The notes under the pieces are model-generated. The model saw nothing but the letters and a program-made list of their open reading frames with translations. It had not been told where the DNA came from and did no database searches. A DNA stretch of 64,000 bases from Turritopsis dohrnii (taxonomy: Eukaryota; Cnidaria; Hydrozoa; Anthoathecata; Oceaniidae), in contig BQMF02000592.1 of the NCBI GenBank assembly GCA_027922465.2, forward strand, positions 162,822-226,821, given 5' to 3'. This document shows, piece by piece, positions 24,724 through 37,739 of the stretch. Numbering within the stretch: position 1 is the first letter of the stretch; every line of letters begins with the position of its first letter. Both the position numbers and the translations under genes were made by a program.

Positions 24724-27690
24724 ATTCGGTTGGTGAACATGCTAATCGAAAATGTAAATTCATTCGCCCAAAGCAAAGACATTAAAAACCTCTCGTGATA
24801 AAAGGAGTAAATCGTCGAATGAATAATAACCGAAAAAGCCCGACATTGCATACAGATTATTACTTAATTATTTATTTAATGTCAGATCTAAAAATACATC
24901 TCATCGAGACCAAAAACACGAAAGGTAAACGTTGTGAAATTTCTTTCATAACGCTTACCTTTTGTTGCCTAGCGTTTCTACAACAATCAATAAAATCCGT
25001 TTCGTTATTTGTTGGGAGACTTTTGTGGCAGCATACGGTAATACGACACGCATCAACAGAAATCATATGGGCAAGAACAACTACAACAACTTTGATACTT
25101 CAATCGATTTTTTTGAGCTTCAAATTTCAGTTTTACAAGTTAGACTTTCCAGCTTTACGTTCTTACAGGCCTGTTTGGTTAATCACGCAGGTGTTCGTTT
25201 GAACCAATTAAGTGGTCCTTTATTATGAAGATCTAATGCCAAGCAGTTGCTGATTACTAAATAAAAAGTGTAAAAAGTTATGTATAACTGTACAACACAC
25301 CAATTCATTCTAATTAACAAAATTCCATTAAACAAAATTTAGCCTTATGGAAACTTGAATTTTATACCCAAATGGAAAATAGTCAATAAAACTCTCAATT
25401 TATCATCCCTATAAAGTCAAAATCCAGTTCATGGAAATTCATATTCACATGACAAATTCCTTTTCTCTGGTCATAAAAGAAATCTGAAACAATTTGTATT
25501 GACTTTTGACTGATTTTCAATTATTTTTCATAATGGTACAAAAATGTAGAAGTGACAACGGCTAAATGTGCTTTTGGCATTTGTCAATCTTCCTAATTCC
25601 GAACACAAAGCAAATCCAACTGCACATCCCATGCTGTCAATAAAGTCATTTCAGCTAATAAGTATGGATGTATCTGCTCATTGATCAGAATCTTTTCGCA
25701 TTCAGAATTAGGAAGTTGGTGGTCATTGCTTGTCATCAGGCATCATCAGTGCCTGAATGAGTTAATCCAAATTTCCAACAAAAGTCACTTAAAGTCCGCT
25801 TAAAGTATCTCTGGCATCCAGTTCACTTCACACTGTAACAAGAATTTGGACACAGGCATCCATAAGTGTACAAACAATTCTAGCTTGTCACACGAAAGTT
25901 TTCAAATAACAAGGCAGAATAAAGCAACTTGTCTTGGTGAGAGACACTCCTAGATGGGAATGAATTTATGGATTTAGGAATGGAAATTTCGTTGGTGAAC
26001 ACTCCTTCAGTAAGGATTGTTTCCATACTGATAATGAAAATATCAATATTCTAGGGACTAGTGGAACCTAACAAAACGGCTATAAAATTAAAGAAAGGTT
26101 TGTATATAGGTTGGATTAATCCTGATTTAAATAAGGTGTAAAATATGTTACTTAATTCATATAAATTGTTTGCTGAAGAATTCATTAGGGGACAAATTGT
26201 TGTGAATCTAACCTCAAAAAAATTGTGATTTTTGCTGGACTTAGTTTAGCGAATTTGCCAAAAATCTTGAAATTTGCAGGACAAACTTGAGCAACCCAAA
26301 GACAAATTTGAAAAAATAAATATCCTTTACTCATCATCATTTAATTATCTATATATAATATGAAAAATATTCTAGCTTCACTTCCCCTTTACGTATATAA
26401 TTTAGAAATAAATTTACTCTAAAAATGAGAAAAAAGCGAGGAAATTTTTGGGAATTTCATGGCAATATTGCAAAAATAAATCCCGCAATAAATAGTGCCA
26501 CAATAAATTCTCCGGCATTACTAATTATGAATAAAGTATATGTATTATTGCTTGTTAGTGTTTTTGTTTCAATGTTCTTTTCATCGTCTTTGTCATCTTT
26601 GACACTGATGTGTGTTATTTCCACTGTAATTATTTTCCCACCAAATTTACATATATATATTTTATAACTCTAATTAATCTCTAATTACTTAATATTTAAC
26701 CCTTGTATCTTAACATGAAATGAGGCTATATATATATACTAATTAACTTTTCGTATATATATATATTTTAAACATATCTATATATTCGTAAATGATTCAA
26801 CAACAGAAATGTTGACACATGTTTTAAAAAAAGGTAGTATTTTTCGTAAAAACAATTTACTTTTCCTTTGGTAACTTTTTGTTCACTTAATTTCAAGCCA
26901 CAAAATTGAAGTGTTCAGTACGAGAACACAATAAAATAGAATAATTCAGTAAGAATCACTTAGTCTTCCCTTAAGGTATGTAAGCTAACATCTTACTTTT
27001 AAATATACATAACGTTTTGGAGAAAAAGAAGTCGTATAAAACTTGAGTAACATGGGATAAATAATCTATATTGCAACTTACTTGACTTTTTTTTTCTCTT
27101 AAATTTTTTATCCCATCCAATTAGGAAACATGGTCTTGATTCAATACACTTCCATGTGAGTATATACTGTTGTTATATTATCTGTAAAACCTAATTCGAC
27201 TGTCAGAATCGATCTAACTTCTTGTATTGGTTCTTGTTGATAAGTTTTAGCAGCATTTCGCTCCCAAAATGCATTACGTTAAATAAAGGGCGGGAAAAGG
27301 GCGCATTAAAACAAGTAATTTTGTTTATTCATTCGAATGAAGAGAACTCTTTTTTGCATTGTAATATTTTACTTGGTCACACACTAGTGATATGCTTTCC
27401 AAAAATTCACGTTGTTCTTTAAAAGTTCTGATTTTGACTGAAAAATTTAAAGTTAGCAACAACGGGCGTATAAGTGGGGCGTATAGACCTGCAACATAAC
27501 ACACACACACACACACGGACGGACTGACAGACACGGGGAAATGAAAGATCAGCTACCTTACGGCGCTGACCAAAAAGTTTTTGGAAATTAATTATTAGCT
27601 CTTTCTGAACACAACATGGAACTTTAGTAATAACAAAAAAATCTAGGTTAACAAATAAACTGTTCTTTAAATATACTTGAACAACTACCC
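24724..27690. other. No recognised gene; AT-rich
   Basis: Apart from an (AC)9 microsatellite at 27499-27516 and several (TA)n runs (26340-26360, 26640-26790), I see no gene, RNA or element boundary here. Open stretches near 24795-25202 have no recognisable family. Confidence 0.4.
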
Positions 27691-29175
27691 GTGAGTGACA
27701 CTACTTTTTTTGGACAAGAGTTTTCAGTACCTATGACATATAACTTATTTTCAGCTCAACTACTTTGGATATTTACTTAATTTTTGTATATGTCATCACA
27801 AAAGGATCAATTATGAAAATGAACAAAATTTGTTGGGATTTTTTAGCTTGAGTCTGTGATTATCTGATGATGTATCATTGTGAGTGACACTACCGGTCAA
27901 TACAAAGAGTGTAATTAGTGTAATTCAACTATGAATTACGTTCAATAGTTATGTATCACAACTGAAATGCTCATGATTGCTTCAATTATAAGAACAAAGA
28001 ACAATTCTAGAATCATAAGAAAACCTCAATATATATATAAACCACACCGGCAGTGCATTATGGGTTCTTTCAAAGGACGACCCACAATATCTGGTTCCTG
28101 ATACCAGACTGCATTTCGGTCTGACTCCAATTTCCACCATTTATCAGATTTGTACAGGCACCTGTTATTCTAGCTTCTACTTAAAAGTTTTGCTCGTGAA
28201 GGTAGTGAATATTATAATAATAATTAAATTTTTACTGTGGAAAATATTGTACTGGGTAATTTTATGTAAAAAATAATAGCGGACTTATTTGATAATTGTC
28301 TATCAAGTTATAATGTCTAATTTTTGGTATGAAAACTATTTGATATTCTATCACTATTATTTTAGGCTGAAAGGGAATACTCTTGTGTGCCAAATAAATG
28401 GGATGGATTGGAAAATTTCCTAAAACCTAATAAGCGGGTGGGTTTTAATTTTCGGGAGCTGGAAAATTTGAAAACACATTGATTTTCGATAAAATCAGAA
28501 GATTTGTGTTCTTAACATGTTAATATAACTAAAACTATACTGTTTATTTGGCACACAAGAGTAACAACTTGCTAATTTTTAACAACATCATGATTAATTC
28601 GTCTGTTCCATAAGGGTTAATAAATGAAGTTAACTGCCTAACTGGCCACCATACTGAAATTTGTTGAATTGTTTTAGTTTAGTCTTTGACCACTCAAGTC
28701 CAGGAGCAATTGCTTGGGCCAATTTTACCTTTGGTGACTTGTGTTTCATAAGTCTTACAATACAATTCATAAAAATGTTGTAACATTTTCTTGAAAACAG
28801 GACAATTGATGCAGTTTAAAATGTATTCTTTCACCTGATGAGCAACCAAAAATAGTATCTGAAGTAGAAATGAACTTTTTTTATCTCCCTATTTCTCAGC
28901 AGCAGCATGAAAATTCTGTAAAATTGACTGGTAAGAATTTTCCATGTTTAAATGGTCCTATACCAGAACAACTAATCGTGAGTGACACCACATTGTGAGT
29001 GACACTACAGATTTTAAAGTACTGATACGAGCTACACTAAAGAAAGATTTCATTCCTTGGTAGGGTTACACTCTCTAGGTACCAATTGCTATTTACACAT
29101 ATGGTTCATTTATAAAGTTCTGCTCACTAACTCATGTAGTCACAACTTTTCTACCTAAAACGTGAGTGACACTAC
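27691..29175 (+). repeat. Dispersed GTGAGTGACACTAC motif cluster
   Basis: The 14-mer GTGAGTGACACTAC occurs at 27691, 27880, 28995 and 29162, with a one-base variant at 28978. Another exact copy lies outside at 24434. All are on the plus strand. Flanks differ except for a frequent preceding C or T and a following A or T. No coding is seen between them. Confidence 0.6.
28378..28563. mobile_element. Short MITE with 20-bp perfect inverted repeats
   Basis: ACTCTTGTGTGCCAAATAAA at 28379-28398 is exactly complementary to 28543-28562. The outermost bases are TA on both sides, fitting a TA target duplication and a Tc1/mariner-type non-autonomous element. The interior has no coding. Confidence 0.7.
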
Positions 29176-30922
29176 AATAAAAATTACTTGTACTTAAGAC
29201 TGAATATCTCATATACTAGTTACCTTCATCCAAATTTTTTGCATTGAATCTCTTTAAAGTACTCTATTGGTGATATTGAATTTAAAAAAACTTAACATGT
29301 CACTTTTAAATGTGTTAAACATTGGTCACAAAGCTTTCATGAAATTTATTGAAGTAATTTTTCTCAAAGCGCTCTACTTTAGTACACTGGGTTTGAAACG
29401 TACAGTAAAGGTTTCTGTCTTTTTATGACTGATTTTGAACCTTTAATATGTTACCTTTCAAAGTAAAAAAAAATCAAATCCATAATGCAAAATTTTTTTT
29501 CATCTTCTCATGTCCACTTATGTTTGAAAATGACCAAATGTCAATCAACAAAACTCAATTTGTATACATAAAACATCCTTGAATTCGTCACATATTCCTT
29601 TCAAATGAACGGTAACTGATTTGAATCAATGTTTCCTGACCACATATGCTGGAAATGCCTAACACGTCACATTTGTTACTCCTGTCTTGGTTCAGCAGTT
29701 CCATTGTTTCAAGTGTACCAGATATTCCACGACTATAGTGATTCGTCTCAATTCATAAATTGATAACAATTACTCTTGATAATGCCTTATACACCTGAAA
29801 TAGTAAAACCAACAGACAAATTATTAAGAGCATAAATTTCCCATTCACGATACTAAGCAAAATTATTATATATATTTAACAAAATTATTTAACATAATTA
29901 TGTGTTTTATTTCGTTCGCTTGTGTATACATGTTTATATATTTAACATAATTATATATATTTTATGTAATTATAATTATATAGTTATATTAATTACGTAA
30001 CTGGTAATTTTAGAAATAATTCAAGTAGCATTATGTAAAGTAATAACAATAATTACACAAAAACAAATTAACTGATTTGTTTCTTTTGCTCTTCATTGTT
30101 GTTTTCTTTTAATTATCTTATCCAATTAAAGAATTTGTAAGCTGTAGCTATTTTTACTTCAGTTATTTCTCTAGAATTTATAAAATTTCACCCAGACACA
30201 TGTATTAAATACTACTATGGATTTGACTAATTGAATTCCAAATCAGAGAATATTTTACAATATATATATGATGGATAAAATATTATATATATTGTTTACA
30301 TTTTTTGTTGTTAAGCAGTCCAATTTGATCATAAAATGTGACTACGATTGTACTCTTTTAAATAGACAAATTCCATGAATGGTGATGTACTGTATACTGT
30401 TTTGATGTCTCAGTGATTTAGACATAGAAAATATCAAAGCCATTTTTTTCTGCACACACACATATTCTCCCTAACCTGTCGTCAGCATAAAGTTTATCAT
30501 ATACGAAACATGCAAATCATTTCCCATGAACAATAATAAGCTTGCAATCAAGAATTCAAAAAGGATATATAAATCTCTAAAAGGACCTATATTATGAATA
30601 AAACTTTATGGGGCATAGTGGTGTGTGTCTGCTGCACACACCTCATAAACATAAACATTTACATTAGATTTTATCATCATCATTGGACTTTTATGTCTTG
30701 TTTTGTGTTGTGTGTGGAAATAAAAACAGTTAGGTGGATCAAAATACAACACGAAGTTGAATAAACATGGCTTAAAGATATTAGCATATAAATATGGAGA
30801 AGAAATAACAGCTGTATCTTTTATTCCTCACAGATACACAGCTTGTGAGCATCCATAGATGCACTTTCAGAAGCTTTGATTTAAATTTTCAAAAGTATCA
30901 ACAAGCAATATTCTCATTAGCT
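29176..30922. other. No recognised gene; AT-rich
   Basis: Long AT-rich stretches with TA runs (29860-30010, 30250-30300). No reading frame, RNA gene or element terminus that I can support. Confidence 0.4.
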
Positions 30923-30932
30923 TACAATATTA

Positions 30933-31740
30933 GTGGTCTCAGGGATGGTGCATCGAATTGTACGAGCCTGTAGCACATGGAAAGGAGTCCACGAAAGTCT
31001 AGAGAAAGCAAAGGGAATTCTTGAAAACAACCAATATCCACCACGCTTCTACAACCCAATCATTAAAAATTGTTTGACATCCATTTTGGGCAAACAAGAC
31101 AAAGAATCGGATCCGGATGAGGAAAAGAAAGAAGTCAAACTACTATTCATTCAGTACCGTGGCCGACTTTCTGACAAGTTTGAACATTCGTTGAAGAAAA
31201 TAACTGCACCATGCAAAGTTGTTTTTACAATGAAAAAAGTTAGAAATCTGTTACCATCATTGAAAACGCAAGTAGAAAAGGACCTTAAAAGTCGAGTGGT
31301 GTACAAATTCAATTGTTCGCGATGTGAGTCGTGTTATGTTGGACAAACGAGCCGACATCTTATCACCCGTTTTAAGGAACATTTGAACGCGTCAAAACCG
31401 GTAGCACGTCATATGAAGAGATGTAACAACAACCCCACTTTCGATGACGTAACCATCTTAGCGTCATCATCGAGGTCAATGAGCCATTTAATGATTTTGG
31501 AAGCATTATACATCAGGGAGTTGAAACCGTCAATCAACACGAGAGACGAATATAAACAACATGAATTAGTAATTAGGTTGTAGATAGATGTTGATAACGA
31601 AGTTAGCTTTTAACCTTTGTACATAACGTTTATACTGTTTTTAAACTGTTTTTATTTTAATTTTAGAAAGAATCTGATGATGGAACCTAGTGTTTCGAAA
31701 TATATCATTCAATAAAATTACATTGTTGGTTTATGCCTGA
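30933..31740 (+). mobile_element. Penelope-like retroelement, copy 2 (3' fragment)
   Basis: This is a nearly identical copy of 21479-22284 (I count five base differences). The insert is bounded by an exact 10-bp duplication, TACAATATTA, at 30923-30932 and 31741-31750. It encodes only the last 216 residues: the end of the thumb/linker and the GIY-YIG nuclease with 'YVGQTSRHLITRFKEH' and 'LEALYIRELKPSINTR'. The RT domain is absent. Strong 5' truncation plus a target duplication shows insertion by target-primed reverse transcription. Dead as an element. Confidence 0.92.
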
Positions 31741-31750
31741 TACAATATTA

Positions 31751-32867
31751 TTGTAAAGGATAAGAGGTATTCCTGGTTTCCCAGTTGGAAGTTCATAAAA
31801 AACCTCGGAGCATTCGGAGATTTCTCGGGGGAAAATGTCTACTTAACTCAAAAAGCAACCACTTTGTTTTGACCGCCACCGTACAGATCGACAATTTTGC
31901 CTAAACGCTATACCCTGAACACTTGTGAGCTTGATCATCCATATTATTATCTACCTCAAAATTTCCGAAAATCAAAGGTAAGTGAGCCAAATCGCACTTT
32001 TTGTATGACCCTGTAGGAGGTTGCATCCAGTTACGGCAGCCGAAATGCATCTCTCTGTTAGTGTTTGATGACAATATTTGATCTTGCCAAATGAGCTCCA
32101 TTCCGCTAAAAGCTACACTCCGCAAAAAACACAAACCAATGACAGAATTTCTATAGCTGAAGATTTTGTAACAACTGAAAACATTCATATTTTCAAACTG
32201 AGTTCAAATCTCCTCTGGCTAATTCAAAAAACAACAGTAAACAACCCTTTGTTTACCCAGCATATTAACTGTGTTCTAACTGAATCATTATATAATATGT
32301 CAACTTTACTTTAGTTTAAATTCAAACAAAATAGGATACCTTTCACTGCCAATTCACATCAACATGTTAGCAAACAGTATTGATCATCTTCTGCAGCCAT
32401 TTTCAAACACTTCTAAACTCCTTACTTCTATATTCATACCTGTAAACAAATTACTAATACTTTATTTACTTTCCAGCACATATACTTATACACATATACA
32501 GCACACTTTGGCTACCATTTTTACAAACTAAACTGCTTTCTTCGCTTGGCAAAACTGCTTGTATGCTTATATGTGAAGTAGAGCCTGAAAACTTTCTGTA
32601 TTTTCCAGTAGATCTTGTACTGTAAACACTGTTAATACCTCTGCAAACTTTCTTTACTTTCCAGCAAGTTTCTACTGTACATCCATCCACATTTTCTACT
32701 GCAAACATGTACGTATTAAATATACTTTCTTTCTGCCATGCTGCAATGTTTTATTGCACTTCTTCATAAGTCAGACTTCTGTTTCTATGTTGAATGTGAT
32801 GTAAATCTTCCGTTAATAATAAGCCTTTTATGCATTTTAAGTACGTAAAACTTTGCATCACCAGTTT
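31751..32867. other. No recognised gene
   Basis: Non-coding or unrecognised sequence. A minus-strand open stretch of about 95 codons at 32188-31901 has no family I know. Confidence 0.35.
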
Positions 32868-33146
32868 GTCGTGGATAATAATTTAACAACGGATTCCGTT
32901 TTGATTTTCGCCAACCAATCAAAATGGCGAAAAAAGAAATTCCTGCGTTTTGATTGGTTTAAAAAACGTGAGTTAAATTAAACGTCACACTTAGATTACA
33001 TAACATTAAAAAAAGTGTCTGTCGCCTCAGCGTGGTTTTACGACGAAAAGGGAAAAAATAAGAAAGATTTGACCGTGAAAAAAAAGTAAATATGTCACTC
33101 TCTCAAATAAAAGTGGTATGCACAATCGCAGATTATTATAATAAGA
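32868..33146 (-). mobile_element. Helitron A, copy 4 (5' fragment)
   Basis: On the minus strand it starts TCTTATTATAATAATC after host A (33146). It aligns with the first 280 bp of copy 1, including 'gcgacagacactttttttaa' on that strand. It stops at about 32868 without a terminator, so the 3' part is missing. Confidence 0.7.
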
Positions 33147-34467
33147 TGTAAAATAAAAATAAATCTTCAGCCTGGCTATTGATAATGAATTTTCACCTCT
33201 GCACTGAAACCACAGCTTTAATGGTTTGCTGTTCGAGGAAAATTAATTAGCAATCATCATAACATTGTTATCAACAAAAACAAAACATCATTGCATTGAT
33301 ATATCAATTTTTTCTGGTTTTTACACGTTCATTCAAAAGTTTTACAAAGCTTTTTACGAAACTGAACTAAAACGATTCATTTCCATCATTTAACGCTTCA
33401 TCTGTTGAATCATTTTAAAAGCTAGCAGAAAAAAAGCAAAATCTTCCACTGCTCATCTACACTGACTGAAAAAAATGGCGTGCTGTAGACTAGCCTCTAT
33501 TCTTATCTACTTTAGCTAGGCGATACCGAACCACGGCTATAAAAGTGAATGGAGGAGGAGGGGGAGGAGGAGAAGAAAGAAAATGCCAGTTTTAACATAT
33601 ATTTCACCCTATGGAGAAAAATATAACAATTCATGATGTGAATTCTCTCACTGGTAAATAGTTCAAGAGTTTGTTTGTTTTTTTTACAATCAAGAAATCA
33701 GGAACCATGCTTTTAACCAGTTATTTGTAAAAAGATGTATCTATTTTACTGGAAGTTCCATAAAACAAAAATGAGACTGAAATTTGAAACTGTGTTCCTA
33801 AAGCAGAGAATGATATAAGAACAATTCAGGCTGAAAAAGGCTCCAAAAATAAGAACAGTTCAAGTCAGATTTTACTGGTTCTAAAAAAGCTTGAAAGCTT
33901 GGTGTTCAAAAGAAGCAAGGTGCAAAAGGAAGATCTTATAATTCACACTGTTTTTTTTTACAGGTGCCACAGTGGGAAAAATGGGCATTCACCAATCCAT
34001 ACAAATTTATTAAAGACAATCCAAGACAAGATTTACGTAAGCATTTATTTTCAACAGGAACAATTTGGGATTATTTTTTATTTTCTAATAAACGCTGCAC
34101 CTTGAAAAGGCAGCATTTATTAGTGGACAGTGTTTAAAATGTTAATCTTAAAGAGCGGTTTTTAATAGAGTGCACAGGGGTTATCAGAGGAAATACAGTA
34201 CAGGAAGATATTAAGATATTAATTCCCTTCGACCACCTGTGTTTTTATATTATTCATACAAATTTTCAGATCCAATTCCGTCAATATGAATAAAAAAATA
34301 GATTATGATTCTCCGGATGTTCTTAAATTTCTATCGATTTGAGTTTCGTGATTCTTAGTAAAATGGATTTTTTTAAAAAAAAAATTAGTGTGTTACATAA
34401 TCATAGTTTTTTTGACAGACGGTATCATAGTTTTTGATTTGTAAACAGTATTATGTTATTCCTCTTA
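33147..34467. other. No recognised gene
   Basis: Non-coding. A purine-only tract (GGA/GAA) lies at about 33550-33583. Nothing else supportable. Confidence 0.35.
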
Positions 34468-34820
34468 GGGGGTGTTCATATGGAGGTGAGCTGGCCCAGT
34501 TAGCCGGGCTGGCTCACTTAGCCAAGACAATTTCATCTCACCTTTATATGGAAGCGGGTTGGCTCACCTTATTTTTTTGTTTATCAAATAGTATGCGCAC
34601 GCTTTGAAATTCACCCTTCTCAGCTGTTCTAGCCCGTTTGTGGATGTTTATATGGAAAATTTCCATCCCACTGAAACAAGATCTCGGCAAATTGAACCGA
34701 GATCTCACTTAGGCGGGCTGGCTCTGTTTTCATATAAACACATTTAAATAAAAACATATATTTCTTAATATAAATGAGATCTCAGCTAAGCGAGCCAGCT
34801 CGCTTCCATATAAACACCCA
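34468..34820. mobile_element. MITE with GGGTGTT(C/T)ATATGG termini
   Basis: The left end GGGGGTGTTCATATGGAGG and the right end CCATATAAACACCCA are inverted repeats. Inside, the motif 'gagccagctcgc', its complement and 'gagatctc' words recur with alternating orientation. 'CTTA' stands on both sides, suggesting a short target duplication. No coding. I remember this terminus as abundant in cnidarian genomes, superfamily uncertain. Confidence 0.65.
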
Positions 34821-35204
34821 CTTAATTTAACAGTGATTTTCATTTCATTTAAGTATTGTTACTGATCTTTTTCTGTGACCACATCACTTACTCCTTCTGA
34901 AAGGTTTTCGTTTAATATACTGGAATACTAAGATTTGAAATTACTTATTATATAATTATAATTATAATAATATTTTTACGATTTATGACGATTTATGAAG
35001 AGTTTTTATGACATTTTAATATTTCAATTTTGTATGGAGAAAAACCATGTATTTTTATATTTATGGAACTGGAAACATGATAATAATTGCAAAATTGGAA
35101 ATATTAGTTATGTAAATACCAGGCCTTCCTCTCGCATTCTTTTGCTTTTATGCTACCTCTTTCGCCTCTGCTTACTCCAACTCCTACCATAATTTTATTA
35201 TTAG

Positions 35205-36013
35205 GTGTAAAAGAATCCATTGTGTGCACAGACCTTAAACGTGATTCAAATTCCATCCAGATGCTGTGAACCATGTGCTTGCTCAACACATCAAGAGGAA
35301 TCATCTAAAAGACTTATGTATATGGAACAGCAAATGGCAGAGGTCAACAGCAATATTAATCTGCTACTTGAAAAGTTGGCCTTTATCCAAGAAAATAGTG
35401 ATCAGAATAAAAACTACCATATCCTACCTGACCATGGTAATATGGTGTCTCATCACATAGCAGCTGCTCAGCAAGAATCCTCTCAGCAGACTTTGTTTTC
35501 ATCCGATATGCAGGATGATGATGAAGCACTTGATGAGGCAGATATGCACGAGACATCATCAACATTACCAGGAAGTAAAGACTTTGTAAATATATTGCAA
35601 CAACAGCTTGATACCATCACCATTCAACACTGCAGCCCTCCAACATTTCTACAACCACCTATTAACTCTGTCTCCAAAAATTCTTCAATGGACCAATACT
35701 TCAGCCCTGTACCACCACCACCACAGCTGGACACCACCATATCTGCACAAGATTCTTTCAGCCTTGCCCAAATTTTTTTCCACTCAGGAAACATGCTTGA
35801 TTTTGTGCCTTTAATTTAATTAAGGCAATATTTTCTGCGGAAGAAATTAAGACGTGCAATCTTATTGGCAAACGTGGCTATCAAAAATTCAACCCAACCA
35901 AAATAGAATGGATACGTCAACAAGTCACAACCAGATTTTCTAGTAGCGATTGGGGAAGTGTCCAGAAGAAACTGCAAGACAAGCTAAAAATTTATAGATA
36001 CAAAATGAAATAA
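35205..36013 (+). pseudogene. BEN-domain protein, last exon with frameshift
   Basis: An acceptor (pyrimidine-rich tract then TTATTATTAG, ending 35204) opens an exon. It encodes a short coiled coil (near 'EESSKRLMYMEQQMAEVNSN'), an acidic and Gln/Ser/Pro-rich linker, and a C-terminal BEN domain: 'FSAEEIKTCNLIGKRGYQKF', then 'IEWIRQQVTTRF' and 'WGSVQKKLQDKLKIYR', stop at 36011. BEN domains bind DNA or mediate protein contacts in chromatin and in some viral and transposon proteins. The linker frame stops at 35819 and the BEN frame begins one base out of register near 35805, so either the gene is broken or a base is wrong. Upstream exons were not found. Confidence 0.65.
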
Positions 36014-37081
36014 AAACAAGCTGTGATCATCATAATCAAAACATAATTTGATAGAACTACAACAGAACCAAACACAACTGAGTTTGCCCTGCCAAAATAT
36101 AATTGATGATTGCATCTTGCGGATGCAACAAATTTAATAAAATTGAAAGTTGGGAAACACATATAAACAAACCTTAGTTGCAATGGAAAAAGCAGATTTA
36201 TGGAATAACATCTATTTTTCATCAGTTAAAATATCAAAAAATAATACTAAGCTAAAACAAACAGATAATGTAGCTGGGTCTTATCTTTGGTCTTATCCTT
36301 ATCTCAGATAAGGTCAATGTAGCGCCAGCAACTGAGAATATGACTCAGTCAAAGTCAACTTCCCATAAAGGAAAGGATCGTTTCTCAAAGTAAAAGCAAC
36401 AGTACGAAGTGCTAAACCTGTCGCAGGTGCAGATTCTGCTTGTTGACAATACAATATTGACAAAAAGCAAGTCCTTAGATGTTCAATAACCAAGACTTCC
36501 TTCCTTTTTCATTTTCCAAACGTTTTAACGAGACTTGCAGTTTATGCAAAGCAAAGTGAAAAATCAATTCTTTACAGGTAAAAAATTTCAAAAATTTTGC
36601 GGAGTAAATTTTTGTGGATGAAGAATTTCAAAAATTCTGCGGATTTGAGGGAAATCCGCCAAAATAACTTCCGCAAAAAAAGTTCCGCACAGATTTCTTC
36701 CGCAAATTATTTCTTCCCTTAAGGTATATAGAAACGATTGTTTCTCAGAACCAAAATGGCAGTATCCAGTCATTAATGAATTACATCAGTAACGATCGTT
36801 TCCATTACTGATATAATATGGAAACGAAGTATAGTTTACATGAAAGTTTGAAAATTTTTGTTGTGATTTAAAATAAGAAAAATTATTATTCAAAGAACAA
36901 AAAACTCTCTTATCATACACAAGAAACAATTTAACTTTTTGAATAATTGAAGTATATTTTGGTGAGTCGTCTGAATACCACTTGCATGGGATGCAGGAGA
37001 ACGGAAACAAAAATTAAATTATGTAGTGAACGCAAACAAAAATTAAATTATGAAGTGAGTGTAGAGTGTGGAGTGAAACAT
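36014..37081. other. No gene; short repetitive CGGA/AAATTTTTG words
   Basis: Between 36580 and 36720 the words 'aaaaattytgcgga' and 'ttccgcaaa' recur in both orientations, perhaps a MITE with unclear ends. Near 36720-36830 several 'gaaacgat' words recur. No coding signal. Confidence 0.4.
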
Positions 37082-37084
37082 AAT

Positions 37085-37295
37085 TACTCTGGCAGTTTGA
37101 CCCCTAAAATTTGTCAAAGCGGGAAAAAACTCATACACAGCTGAAACCTGTTTTAAAAGTTACTTTGACACTTATATTTTTCAGATATAAAACCCCACCA
37201 ATCAACTCCATGGCAAAATTGAGTTATGAGGGGGTCAACCTTAGGACCTATTCCTCAAATTTTGCGATTTATAAGGGTTTTATAGGTAATTTTAA
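37085..37295. repeat. Left terminal inverted repeat of the Academ-like element
   Basis: It matches the complement of 42712-42917 over most of its length with small indels, for example 'catacacagctgaa' and 'aaccttaggaccta' here against their complements on the right. Confidence 0.8.
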
Positions 37296-37739
37296 AAAGG
37301 TTACTGATTGTATCATTATTAGTTTTTATAACTGACGCTCAAAATTCTAACAAAGACTAGGAAATTTGAAAATCCTGAAAATTCTAGGGTTTAATTGAAA
37401 TCCAAAATGGCAGAATTTTCACGAGCAAATGCCGTTTTGACCATCTTGGGCCAGTTTTGTCAAAATAGAAAGGTTATGAGCTTTTCAACGGTTTCGTTAT
37501 TATTAAATCAAAATTTAGCAAAGGATTGCAGCTGTTATTCAATAGAGAAAGACATTGGAGTTAAACTTGAGACCTATAAGATTTATAATATATATATTTA
37601 ATTAATAAAATTTCGTAAGGATGTCAAATATATTGTCTTCTTCCTCTTCTTACAAAACATCATCGATATTGAAATCTTCGCTTACTTCGTCCTAAGAAGA
37701 TAACGATAAATGTTAAGTTTTTATAAATATAGCCCATAT

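Noticed and set aside
28060..28140. A small nuclear RNA gene with a ZNF143/Staf-like site (GCATTATGGG)
   Set aside because: Only one short promoter-like word matches. No recognisable snRNA sequence or Sm site follows.
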